A DNA stretch of 64,000 nucleotides from Skermanella stibiiresistens SB22 (GTDB taxonomy: Bacteria > Pseudomonadota > Alphaproteobacteria > Azospirillales > Azospirillaceae). The notes below the pieces were generated by a model. It was not told the origin of the DNA. It saw only the letters and a list, made by a program, of their open reading frames with translations, and did not search any database. The stretch covers positions 248,001 through 312,000 of the forward strand of contig NZ_AVFL01000005.1 in assembly GCF_000576635.1 (NCBI RefSeq), given 5' to 3'. Within the stretch, counting starts at the first letter, position 1; every line of letters starts with the position of its first letter. The position numbers and the translations under genes were made by a program. Below are positions 1 to 7,228 of the stretch, one piece after another.

Positions 1-715
1 GCAGCAGGTGCCGCGGCACGTCCAGTTCCGCCATCAGGCGCAGCACGGGCACGGGATCGTGGGCCCGCAGCAGCCTGAACAACTCGCCGTGGATCCGCTC
101 GCCCGACAGCGTCGGCAGGAGGGGAGCCAGTTCGGCGCAGGCCTCCAGCGCCGCGGGTTCAGGCGGGGTGCGGCCGTAATGGGCTTGGAAACGGAAGAAA
201 CGCAGCAGGCGCAGCACATCCTCGGTGATGCGGGCGCGGGGATCGCCGACAAACCGGACATGGCCCGCCAGAGCGTCGCCGACGCCGCCAAACGGATCGT
301 ACAAATCGCCATCGATGCCGCAGAACAGGGCGTTCATCGTGAAGTCGCGGCGCGACGCGTCGATCATCCAATCGTCGGTGAAGGCGACACGGGCGTGGCG
401 GCCAAACGTTTCGACATCGTGACGAAGCGTCGTGATCTCGTAGTGCGAGCCACTGGACACCGCCGTCACGGTACCGTGCGCCAAGCCGGTCGGGATCGCG
501 CGCAACCGCGCGGCGGCCAGCAGCCGCAACACCCGTTCCGGCTCCGCATCGGTCGCGATGTCGATATCCTTGACCGGTCGGTGGAGCAGGCTGTCGCGCA
601 CGCAGCCGCCGACGAAGCGCGCCTTCGCGCCATCGGAGGTCAGGGCTTCGAACACGCGCGCGGTCTCAGGCGCCGCCATCACCGGCGGTAGTTCGATCGT
701 GCGGACGGGTTCCAT
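1..715 (-). CDS. cca: CCA tRNA nucleotidyltransferase (3' end cut by window edge)
   Basis: Class II nucleotidyltransferase that builds or repairs the 3'-CCA end of tRNAs in the cytoplasm. The first 238 residues are visible. Near residues 33-55 there is the family GGCVRD signature followed by KDIDIAT, which carries the two metal-binding aspartates, and later ASRRDFTMNALF and the RITEDVLRLLRFFRF helix typical of the tRNA/poly(A) polymerase RNA-binding part. The ATG at 715 lies 5 nt after the stop of the DUF6111-like gene, so this is the last gene of the minus-strand unit starting at 2257. A poly(A) polymerase of the same fold is the alternative, but in alphaproteobacteria this neighbourhood with a NUDIX gene normally holds the CCA enzyme. 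The C terminus lies outside the window. Confidence 0.9.
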   Translation of the reverse strand, partial: MEPVRTIELPPVMAAPETARVFEALTSDGAKARFVGGCVRDSLLHRPVKDIDIATDAEPERVLRLLAAARLRAIPTGLAHGTVTAVSSGSHYEITTLRHDVETFGRHARVAFTDDWMIDASRRDFTMNALFCGIDGDLYDPFGGVGDALAGHVRFVGDPRARITEDVLRLLRFFRFQAHYGRTPPEPAALEACAELAPLLPTLSGERIHGELFRLLRAHDPVPVLRLMAELDVPRHLL

Positions 716-720
716 GGGGA

Positions 721-1023
721 TCACCGTCCCGGTGTGGGACTGGACGGTGTGGTCTCGCCTCGGACCACGTGGCCGTCGGTCAAATGGGCGGGATGATAGG
801 TTTCGGTCTTCGGGTGGCCACTGGTCAGGGCCAAGGTCACCAGCGACACGCCCGCCAGGGCCACGCCGCCGACCAGCAAGCCGGCCCAGGGGGCCCCGGC
901 CAGCCAGGGTGCCGTGGTGGCGCCCGACTCGGCACCCTTGCCGCGGACCACCAGGACATAGGCCATGTAAACCAATGTCGGCAGCATCAGCGGCAGCACG
1001 ATCAGGAGGATTTGTCTCAGCAT
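721..1023 (-). CDS. Small DUF6111-like membrane protein
   Basis: Predicted 100-residue inner-membrane protein of unknown function. Residues about 3-24 (LLIVLPLMLPTLVYMAYVL) and about 45-66 form two hydrophobic segments, and the last 30 residues are polar, with a TYHPAH motif. The ATG at 1023 overlaps the end of the NUDIX gene (stop at 1017-1019), so translation is probably coupled. The family name DUF6111 is recalled from the similar size and place between NUDIX and CCA genes in related genomes and is not proven here. No catalytic motif is visible. Confidence 0.75.
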   Translation of the reverse strand: MLRQILLIVLPLMLPTLVYMAYVLVVRGKGAESGATTAPWLAGAPWAGLLVGGVALAGVSLVTLALTSGHPKTETYHPAHLTDGHVVRGETTPSSPTPGR

Positions 1024-1745
1024 CGCTCGCGCAGCACGTCGACCAGATTGACCAGCATCCCGGCCGTCGCTCCCCAGATGTACCGATGTTCGTAGGGAAA
1101 GACGTAGAAGTACCGCTGCGTGCCCTGGAACTGGCGTGTTTCCTTGCGCGCCGCTCCCGGTTTGAGGAAGAAGGCCAGCGGCACCTCGAACACCTCGGCC
1201 ACCTCGTAGGGATCCGGCCGCAGGGTGAAGGGCGGGCGAACGAAACCGACGATCGGCGTGATCTCGAAACCGGTGCGGGTCACGTAGGTGTCGAGCCGCC
1301 CCGCCACCTCGACATGCTCGGGCGCCAGCCCGATCTCCTCCGACGTCTCGCGCAGCGCGCAAGCCAGCGCGTCGGCGTCGTCGGGTTCCCTGCCGCCGCC
1401 GGGAAAGCTGATCTGCCCGGCATGGGCCGCCAGATGGGCGGTCCGCTGGGTGAAGATGATGGTCATGCCTCCGGGGCGGTCGACCAAGGGGACCAGGACC
1501 GCAGCCTCGCGCAGCTTGGCCGGCGCGCCGGTGCCCGGATTGAGGTCGTGGTCGCCCCGGATGTTCAGGGTCCGGCCGGGTGTCGAGGCGAACCGGGGAA
1601 TGGCGTCCCGGATGCGCTCCCTGGTCAGTTCCCCGGTGACCGGAGCGCCGATGGAGTTTTCCCCGGCGGGCGGCTCGCCGGCCGTCAGGTCGCCGTCGCC
1701 CGGTTCATTGGACGCCCCAGTGGAAAGAATGTGCCCATGCTCCAT
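1017..1745 (-). CDS. CoA pyrophosphatase-type NUDIX hydrolase
   Basis: A 242-residue NUDIX hydrolase. The sequence holds the CoA-type lead motif (AAVLVPLV then FTQRT..L..H.GQISFPGG) and a full Nudix box, G-x5-E-x7-RETSEEIGL, which binds the catalytic divalent metal. Family members cleave CoA or its derivatives to 3',5'-ADP and phosphopantetheine. The annotated ATG at 1745 gives a 61-nt overlap with the upstream DUF1285 gene and a low-complexity N-terminal tail of about 40 residues; the conserved part begins near LTRERIRDAI. The true start could therefore be further in, although I see no better ATG. Co-transcribed with the DUF1285, DUF6111-like and CCA genes. Confidence 0.9.
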   Translation of the reverse strand: MEHGHILSTGASNEPGDGDLTAGEPPAGENSIGAPVTGELTRERIRDAIPRFASTPGRTLNIRGDHDLNPGTGAPAKLREAAVLVPLVDRPGGMTIIFTQRTAHLAAHAGQISFPGGGREPDDADALACALRETSEEIGLAPEHVEVAGRLDTYVTRTGFEITPIVGFVRPPFTLRPDPYEVAEVFEVPLAFFLKPGAARKETRQFQGTQRYFYVFPYEHRYIWGATAGMLVNLVDVLRERC

Positions 1746-2257
1746 ATTCCGACCTGAACTTCCTCCCCGTCCTCGCGAACGTCGGCCCGTTCCACCAGTT
1801 CATAGAAGACGGAACGCGTGATCCTGGCTTCGAGATTGTCGCGAACCACGATATAGGGTCTCGGCTCGCCGGTTCCATCATCCTCTTCAACCCTGATCGG
1901 ATGCTCCGGTCCGGCGATCACCTCGGCGTCAAGGTTGGTGCCGAATATCAACCGCTGGGAAGTTCCTTCTCCCGAGACCATCAACCCGACAGCCGTGAAG
2001 GGCACCTCGTCCACCTGTATCCTGCCTCGTTCCGCCGGAGTAACCAACCAATAATCGCCCGCCTCGTCACGGCGCAGGACGGTGGAGAACAGTTTGGTCA
2101 ACTCGATCCGGCGAATCGGTGAGCCATGATAGTACCACGTGCCGTCCCGATCGATCCGGATCGGATAGCTCTCGTCGGGACGTTTGTCGTCGGGCCGAAA
2201 CAGACCGGCGGCTTGGTGTCCGGCGGTTTGACCCGAGGTAGGGAACGAATCGGACAT
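1685..2257 (-). CDS. DUF1285 domain-containing protein
   Basis: A 190-residue cytoplasmic protein of the DUF1285 family. Diagnostic pieces are the DGTWYYHGSPIRR segment around residues 38-50, KLFSTVLRRDEAGDYWLVTP, and a VRVEEDDGTGEPRPY-like strand pair. Structures of family members show a two-domain fold without an assigned enzymatic activity, so no function is given here. The ATG at 2257 follows a purine-rich GGGGGAAAG stretch and opens the minus-strand unit. It is divergent from the MoxR gene, with about 160 bp between the two starts. This head-to-head arrangement of DUF1285/NUDIX/CCA and MoxR/DUF58/DUF4159 recurs in alphaproteobacteria as far as I know. Confidence 0.88.
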   Translation of the reverse strand: MSDSFPTSGQTAGHQAAGLFRPDDKRPDESYPIRIDRDGTWYYHGSPIRRIELTKLFSTVLRRDEAGDYWLVTPAERGRIQVDEVPFTAVGLMVSGEGTSQRLIFGTNLDAEVIAGPEHPIRVEEDDGTGEPRPYIVVRDNLEARITRSVFYELVERADVREDGEEVQVGIWSMGTFFPLGRPMNRATAT

Positions 2258-2420
2258 CGGCTTGCTTTCCCCCTTGTGCGACCGAATTTCCTGTTAGTAT
2301 CGGAAGTCGGATACGCATTTTCGCCACACTGATGATCTTAAGTCCAAACGCGCGCCGAACTACTGGGTTTCATGCCGGGTGTCGTGGCCAGGCTTCTTGA
2401 GAGCACAGGAGATCCCTGAT

Positions 2421-3446
2421 TTGACCGCTACCGATGCGATGCGCCAAGGCGGCGCCGGAGTCGAGAATCCCGCCCAACTGCTAGCCGAGGTGGAGACGCT
2501 GGGCGGCCGGCTGTCGATGGTGCGGGACCGGATCGGCCGCGTCATCTTCGGCCAGCGCGATGTCGTCGATCTTACCCTGATAACCCTGCTCGCGGGCGGC
2601 CACGTGTTGCTGATCGGCGTTCCCGGCCTCGCCAAGACCAAGCTGGTCGAAACCCTGGGCATCGTCCTGGGGTTGGACGACAAGCGGGTCCAGTGCACGC
2701 CCGACCTGATGCCGGCCGATATCCTGGGCTCCGAGGTGCTGGAGGAGGACGAGACCGGCCGCCGGTCGTTCCGCTTCATTCCCGGCCCGGTGTTCTGCCA
2801 ATTGCTGATGGCGGACGAGATCAACCGCGCCAGCCCGCGCACCCAATCGGCCCTGCTGCAGGCGATGCAGGAGCGCCGCGTTTCGGTCGCCGGCCACTAT
2901 CACCCCCTCCCCCAGCCGTTCCACGTTTTGGCGACCCAGAACCCGCTGGAGCAGGAGGGAACCTATCCGCTGCCGGAGGCGCAGCTCGACCGCTTCCTGA
3001 TGCAGGTCGACGTGACATATCCCGACCACGACGCCGAGCGGCGCATGCTGGTCGCGACGACCGGCATCGAGGACGAGGCCGCCGTCGCCGTCCTCAACCC
3101 GACCGACCTGATGGCGGCACAGCGCTTGGTCCGCCGCATTCCCGTCGGCGAGAGCGTGGTGGAGGGCATCCTGGACCTCGTCCGCTCCGGCCGTCCCGAG
3201 ACCAGCGAGTTGGAGGAGGTCCGCACCCATGTCGCCTGGGGTCCCGGACCACGCGCCAGCCAGGCGCTGATGCTCGCGGCCCGCGCCCGCGCCGTGCTGG
3301 ACGGCAGGCTGTCGCCCTCGCTGGACGACGTGCTGGCGCTGGCCAAGCCGGTCCTGAAGCACCGCATGGCCCTGAACTTCGCGGCGCGCGCCGATGGCAT
3401 CACGCTCGACGACGTGATCGACCGTTTGTGCGCTCCGTTGCGCTGA
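2421..3446 (+). CDS. MoxR-family AAA+ ATPase
   Basis: A 341-residue AAA+ ATPase of the MoxR family, chaperone-like enzymes thought to work with von Willebrand factor A (VWA) proteins encoded beside them. Walker A is GVPGLAKT at about residues 66-73, Walker B is LLMADEIN at about 128-135, then the sensor 1 region LATQNPLEQEGTYPLPEAQ, the strongest MoxR signature. The start is taken as TTG at 2421 because AGGAG lies at 2407-2411, 9 nt upstream. An in-frame ATG at 2379 would add 14 residues that do not look conserved and would place this ribosome site inside the gene. It heads a plus-strand operon with DUF58, DUF4159 and a VWA-like membrane protein. Confidence 0.93.
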   Translation: MTATDAMRQGGAGVENPAQLLAEVETLGGRLSMVRDRIGRVIFGQRDVVDLTLITLLAGGHVLLIGVPGLAKTKLVETLGIVLGLDDKRVQCTPDLMPADILGSEVLEEDETGRRSFRFIPGPVFCQLLMADEINRASPRTQSALLQAMQERRVSVAGHYHPLPQPFHVLATQNPLEQEGTYPLPEAQLDRFLMQVDVTYPDHDAERRMLVATTGIEDEAAVAVLNPTDLMAAQRLVRRIPVGESVVEGILDLVRSGRPETSELEEVRTHVAWGPGPRASQALMLAARARAVLDGRLSPSLDDVLALAKPVLKHRMALNFAARADGITLDDVIDRLCAPLR

Positions 3447-3464
3447 GCGGGACGGAAAACCGGG

Positions 3465-4436
3465 ATGGCATGGGACCGGAGCGGCGACAGGAGCGGTAAA
3501 CCCGATCTAGCGGCGAGCGCGCTGCGGGCCCAGCACCGGTCGGAGGCGCTGGCGTCACGGCTGCCACCGCTGCTGGTGGCGGCCGATCGTGTCGCCTCCA
3601 CTGTGGCGCAGGGCGTCCACGGACGGCGGCGGGTCGGGACCGGAGAGACTTTCTGGCAGTATCGGCGGTACGAGATCGGCGACAGCGCCACCATGATCGA
3701 CTGGCGGCAGTCGGGCAAATCGCAGCCGGTCTTCGTCCGTGAGAACGAGTGGGAGGCGGCGCAGAGCGTCTGGCTCTGGCATGACGCCTCCGCCTCGATG
3801 GATTACCGGTCGGCCGCCAGCCTGCCAACCAAGCGGGAGCGCGCCGAACTGCTGCTGCTGGCGCTGGCCGTCCTGCTGGTGCGTGGCGGCGAGCGCGTCT
3901 CGCTGCTGGGCTCGGGCGTTCCGCCCTCCGGTAACAAGGTGACGCTCAACCGCATGGCGATGACCCTGATCGAGGAACAGTTGCCCAAGACCGGGCTGCC
4001 GAAGGTGCCTCCCCTGCCGCGTCACGCCCAGGCGGTGCTGATCGGCGATCTGCTGTCCCCCCTTCCGGAGATCCACCAAACCGTCGCCAGCTTCAGCGGG
4101 CGCGGGGTGCGCGGCCATCTGGTCCAGGTGCTCGACCCGGCGGAGGAAACCCTGCCCTTCGCAGGCCGCGTCGAGTTCGAGGGACTGGAAGGCGAGGAGG
4201 AATTGCTGATCCCCCGCGTCGAGATGATCCGGCAGACCTATCTGGAACGCCTTCAAGCCCACCGCGACGGCTTGGCCGCCTTGGCCCGCGCCGCCGGATG
4301 GAGCTTCGCCACCCACAGGACGGACAGGCCGCCGCAAACGGCGCTGCTGGCACTCCACGGCGCGATAGCGCAGGAGAGAAGCTTGGCGCCGGCCCAGCAA
4401 CCGAGCCGGGCGCCAGCCCAGGAACCGACGAGCTGA
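3465..4436 (+). CDS. DUF58 domain-containing protein
   Basis: A 323-residue soluble protein of the DUF58 family, the usual partner of MoxR ATPases. The hallmark RYEIGDSATMIDWRQSGK segment is present near residues 67-85, followed by a VWA-like strand with WLWHDASASMDY in place of a canonical DxSxS metal site. Family knowledge suggests a metal-binding or adhesion fold modulated by the ATPase; the client is unknown. It begins 18 nt after the MoxR stop and ends 4 nt before the DUF4159 gene, so co-translation is likely. The last 25 residues are rich in Ala, Pro and Gln (APAQQPSRAPAQ), an unstructured tail. Confidence 0.9.
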   Translation: MAWDRSGDRSGKPDLAASALRAQHRSEALASRLPPLLVAADRVASTVAQGVHGRRRVGTGETFWQYRRYEIGDSATMIDWRQSGKSQPVFVRENEWEAAQSVWLWHDASASMDYRSAASLPTKRERAELLLLALAVLLVRGGERVSLLGSGVPPSGNKVTLNRMAMTLIEEQLPKTGLPKVPPLPRHAQAVLIGDLLSPLPEIHQTVASFSGRGVRGHLVQVLDPAEETLPFAGRVEFEGLEGEEELLIPRVEMIRQTYLERLQAHRDGLAALARAAGWSFATHRTDRPPQTALLALHGAIAQERSLAPAQQPSRAPAQEPTS

Positions 4437-4440
4437 ACAG

Positions 4441-7188
4441 ATGCTGGGACTGGGACCGCTAGCCTTCGCCGCACCTTGGATACTCGGAGCCCTGATCGTC
4501 CTGCCGGTGCTGTGGTGGCTGTTGCGCCTGACGCCGCCCAGCCCCCGGATCATCCAGTTTCCCGCGATCCGACTGCTCCGCGATCTGGTGGCACGGGAGG
4601 AAACCCCGGCGCGGACGCCCCTGTGGCTGCTGATCATGCGGCTGCTGCTGGCGGCGCTGGTGATCCTGGCGCTGGCCCAGCCCCTGCTGAACCCGCGGGC
4701 GGGTCTGCCTGGCAGCGGGCCGGTCATCCTGGTGATCGACAATGGCTGGGGTGCCGCCCGTGATTGGCAGGCGCGGCAGCGTGCCATGGCCGATCTGGTC
4801 GATCAGGCTGAACGGACCAACCGCGAGATGATCGTGCTGGCGACGGCACCGTCCGCCGCTGGCGAGAAGCCCCAAGCCAGCACCCTGCTCCGCGCCGCCG
4901 ACGCCCGGCGGCTGACCCAATCCCTGGCGCCCCGGCCGTGGCCGACCGACAGGGCGGCGGCGCTGGAGGCCTTGCGCGGTCTTGAGGTGGAGGGTTCCGC
5001 CCACGCGGTCTGGCTATCCGACGGCTTGTCCGACGGCTCGGTCAGTCCGATGGCGCAGCGGCTCCAGCAATTGGGCGGTGCCGAGGTGCTGATGAACGGC
5101 GCCGACCGCTTGCCCAACCTGCTGCTGCCGCCCGGCACCGAGGGCACCGATCTGGTCGCCCGCGTCCGGCGGGCCGACACGACGCTGCCCACCCCCGTCA
5201 CGGTTAGGGCGACCGCCGACGACGGCCGCTTGCTGGCTCGTCAGGAGGCGGCCTTCGCGCCCGGCGAGAACAGCCTGGAAGTCCCCCTTTCGCTGCCGAT
5301 CGAACTGCGGAACGAGGTGACCAAGCTGGCGATAGAGGGTGAGTCGACGGCGGGCGCCACGGTCCTGCTGGACGAGCGCTGGCGCCGCCGCCCAGTGGGG
5401 CTGGTGTCCGGCAGGCCGGAGGGCGAGAACCAGCCGCTGCTGAGCGACCTCTATTATCTGGAGCGGGCGTTGACCCCGTTCAGCGAGATCCGCCGGGGCA
5501 GCGTGCTCGATCTGATGGCCCGCGACCTGTCGGTGCTGATCCTGGCCGATATCGGCGCCCTGACCGAAACGGAGAGCCAAGCGGTCGAGGCCTGGGTCAA
5601 GCGCGGCGGCGTTCTGGTCCGTTTCGCCGGGCCGCGTCTGGCGCAGCACACCGACCATCTGGTCCCGGTACGGCTTCGTCAGGGCGACAGGACGCTGGGC
5701 GGCGCGCTGTCGTGGTCGGAGCCGGCGCGGCTGGCGCCCTTCCCGCCCACCAGCCCCTTCGCGGGCTTGGCGATACCGCCCGACGTGGTGATCGACCGCC
5801 AGGTGCTGGCGGAACCGGCGATCGACCTCGCCGACAAGACTTGGGCGCGGCTGGCCGACGGCACGCCGCTGGTCACCGCCGAACAGCTCGACGAGGGCCG
5901 GGTCGTGCTTGTCCACACGACCGCCAATTCCGACTGGTCCAACTTGGCGCTTTCCGGTTTGTTCGTCGACATGCTGCGCCGGGTCACAGCGCTCAGCGAA
6001 GGCGTTTCCGGCGACGTGCAGGCCGCCACCTTCGCGCCGATCGAGGTGCTGGACGGGTTGGGTCAGTTGGTGCCGCCGCCAGCCACCGTCTTCCCCATCC
6101 CGGGCAATGGCTTCCGGCCCGATGCCCTCGGGCCGCGCCACCCGCCGGGGTTCTACGGCACGGAGGAAGCGCGCCGCGCGCTCAATCTCACCTCCCTTGT
6201 GACCGCGATCGAACCGCTGCGGCGCCTGCCGGCCGGTGTCGCTCAAGGAACCTATTCGACCCGCGGCGAGGTCGACCTGAAACCCTGGCTGTTGGGAGCG
6301 GCGATGGCGCTCGCGATCATCGACCTGTTCGTGGGATTGGTGCTGCGCGGCTTGCTCGGCAACATCCGTTTCGGACGACGCCGGGGCGCCGCCGCGGCCG
6401 CCTCGGCGATCGCGCTGACCGCCGGCCTGCTCATGTCGTGGCCCGGGACCGCCCGCGCGTCCGACGAGTTCGCGGCCAAGGCCAGCGGCGAGACCTATCT
6501 GGCCTATGTGGTGACGGGCGACAGCACGGTCGACGAGACGACGCGGGCTGGACTTGAAGGCTTGAGCGAGGTCCTCAACCGGCGCACCGCGGTGGAGACG
6601 GCGGGAGCGCTGGCGGTCAACCTGGAACAGGACGAACTGGCCTTCTTTCCGCTGATCTACTGGGCGATCTCGCCATCGCAACCCGATATCAGCGATGGCG
6701 CGCGGGTCCGATTGAACGAGTTCCTGCGGAATGGCGGAACGATCCTGTTCGATACCCGCGACCGCCAATACGGTCCTGGATCGGCGTTGACCGGCGGCGG
6801 GCCGGGAGCGCAGCGGCTGCGCCAGCTGGTCGATGGGCTGGATGTTCCAGCGCTGGCGCCGATCCCGCCGGAGCACGTGCTGACCAAGGCTTTCTACCTG
6901 CTTCAGGACTTTCCCGGCCGGTTCGGCGGCGGCGATGTCTGGGTCGAGGCGCAGGAGGCCCGCCACAATGACGGCGTGTCGTCGGTGATCATCGGCTCGG
7001 CCGACTGGGCGGGCGCCTGGGCGGTGGACGAGGCCGGGCGCCCGCGCAACGCGGTGGTCCCCGGAGGCGAGCGCCAGCGTGAGATGGCTTATCGGTTCGG
7101 CGTCAACCTGATGATGTACGCCCTGACCGGCAACTATAAGGCTGATCAGGTCCATGTGCCCGCCATCCTGGAAAGGCTCGGCCAATAA
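4441..7188 (+). CDS. DUF4159 membrane protein with BatA-type N terminus
   Basis: A 915-residue inner-membrane protein. The N terminus (residues about 8-85) is the BatA/aerotolerance type, with membrane segments around AAPWILGALIVLPVLWWLL and LWLLIMRLLLAALVILALA. A periplasmic VWA-like part and a flexible middle follow, then two more hydrophobic segments near residues 618-680. The C-terminal third is DUF4159, with the LAFFPLIYWAI and NGGTILFDTRD motifs. DUF4159 resembles class I glutamine amidotransferase folds without the catalytic cysteine, but its activity is unknown. It sits between DUF58 and another large membrane protein, so the four products probably form one membrane complex driven by MoxR. 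A very long antisense reading frame covers it and is a high-GC shadow. Confidence 0.92.
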   Translation: MLGLGPLAFAAPWILGALIVLPVLWWLLRLTPPSPRIIQFPAIRLLRDLVAREETPARTPLWLLIMRLLLAALVILALAQPLLNPRAGLPGSGPVILVIDNGWGAARDWQARQRAMADLVDQAERTNREMIVLATAPSAAGEKPQASTLLRAADARRLTQSLAPRPWPTDRAAALEALRGLEVEGSAHAVWLSDGLSDGSVSPMAQRLQQLGGAEVLMNGADRLPNLLLPPGTEGTDLVARVRRADTTLPTPVTVRATADDGRLLARQEAAFAPGENSLEVPLSLPIELRNEVTKLAIEGESTAGATVLLDERWRRRPVGLVSGRPEGENQPLLSDLYYLERALTPFSEIRRGSVLDLMARDLSVLILADIGALTETESQAVEAWVKRGGVLVRFAGPRLAQHTDHLVPVRLRQGDRTLGGALSWSEPARLAPFPPTSPFAGLAIPPDVVIDRQVLAEPAIDLADKTWARLADGTPLVTAEQLDEGRVVLVHTTANSDWSNLALSGLFVDMLRRVTALSEGVSGDVQAATFAPIEVLDGLGQLVPPPATVFPIPGNGFRPDALGPRHPPGFYGTEEARRALNLTSLVTAIEPLRRLPAGVAQGTYSTRGEVDLKPWLLGAAMALAIIDLFVGLVLRGLLGNIRFGRRRGAAAAASAIALTAGLLMSWPGTARASDEFAAKASGETYLAYVVTGDSTVDETTRAGLEGLSEVLNRRTAVETAGALAVNLEQDELAFFPLIYWAISPSQPDISDGARVRLNEFLRNGGTILFDTRDRQYGPGSALTGGGPGAQRLRQLVDGLDVPALAPIPPEHVLTKAFYLLQDFPGRFGGGDVWVEAQEARHNDGVSSVIIGSADWAGAWAVDEAGRPRNAVVPGGERQREMAYRFGVNLMMYALTGNYKADQVHVPAILERLGQ

Positions 7189-7222
7189 TGGGGCCGGATG
7201 ATGGGGCCAGTATGATGGGGCC
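7188..7222 (+). repeat. Three short ATGGGGCC direct repeats before the next start codon
   Basis: ATGGGGCC occurs at 7188-7195, 7201-7208 and 7215-7222, a 13-14 nt period, between the DUF4159 stop and the ATG at 7229. Each copy carries its own ATG but in different frames. It may be a slippage-generated spacer; no function is visible. Confidence 0.6.
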
Positions 7223-7228
7223 AGAGTA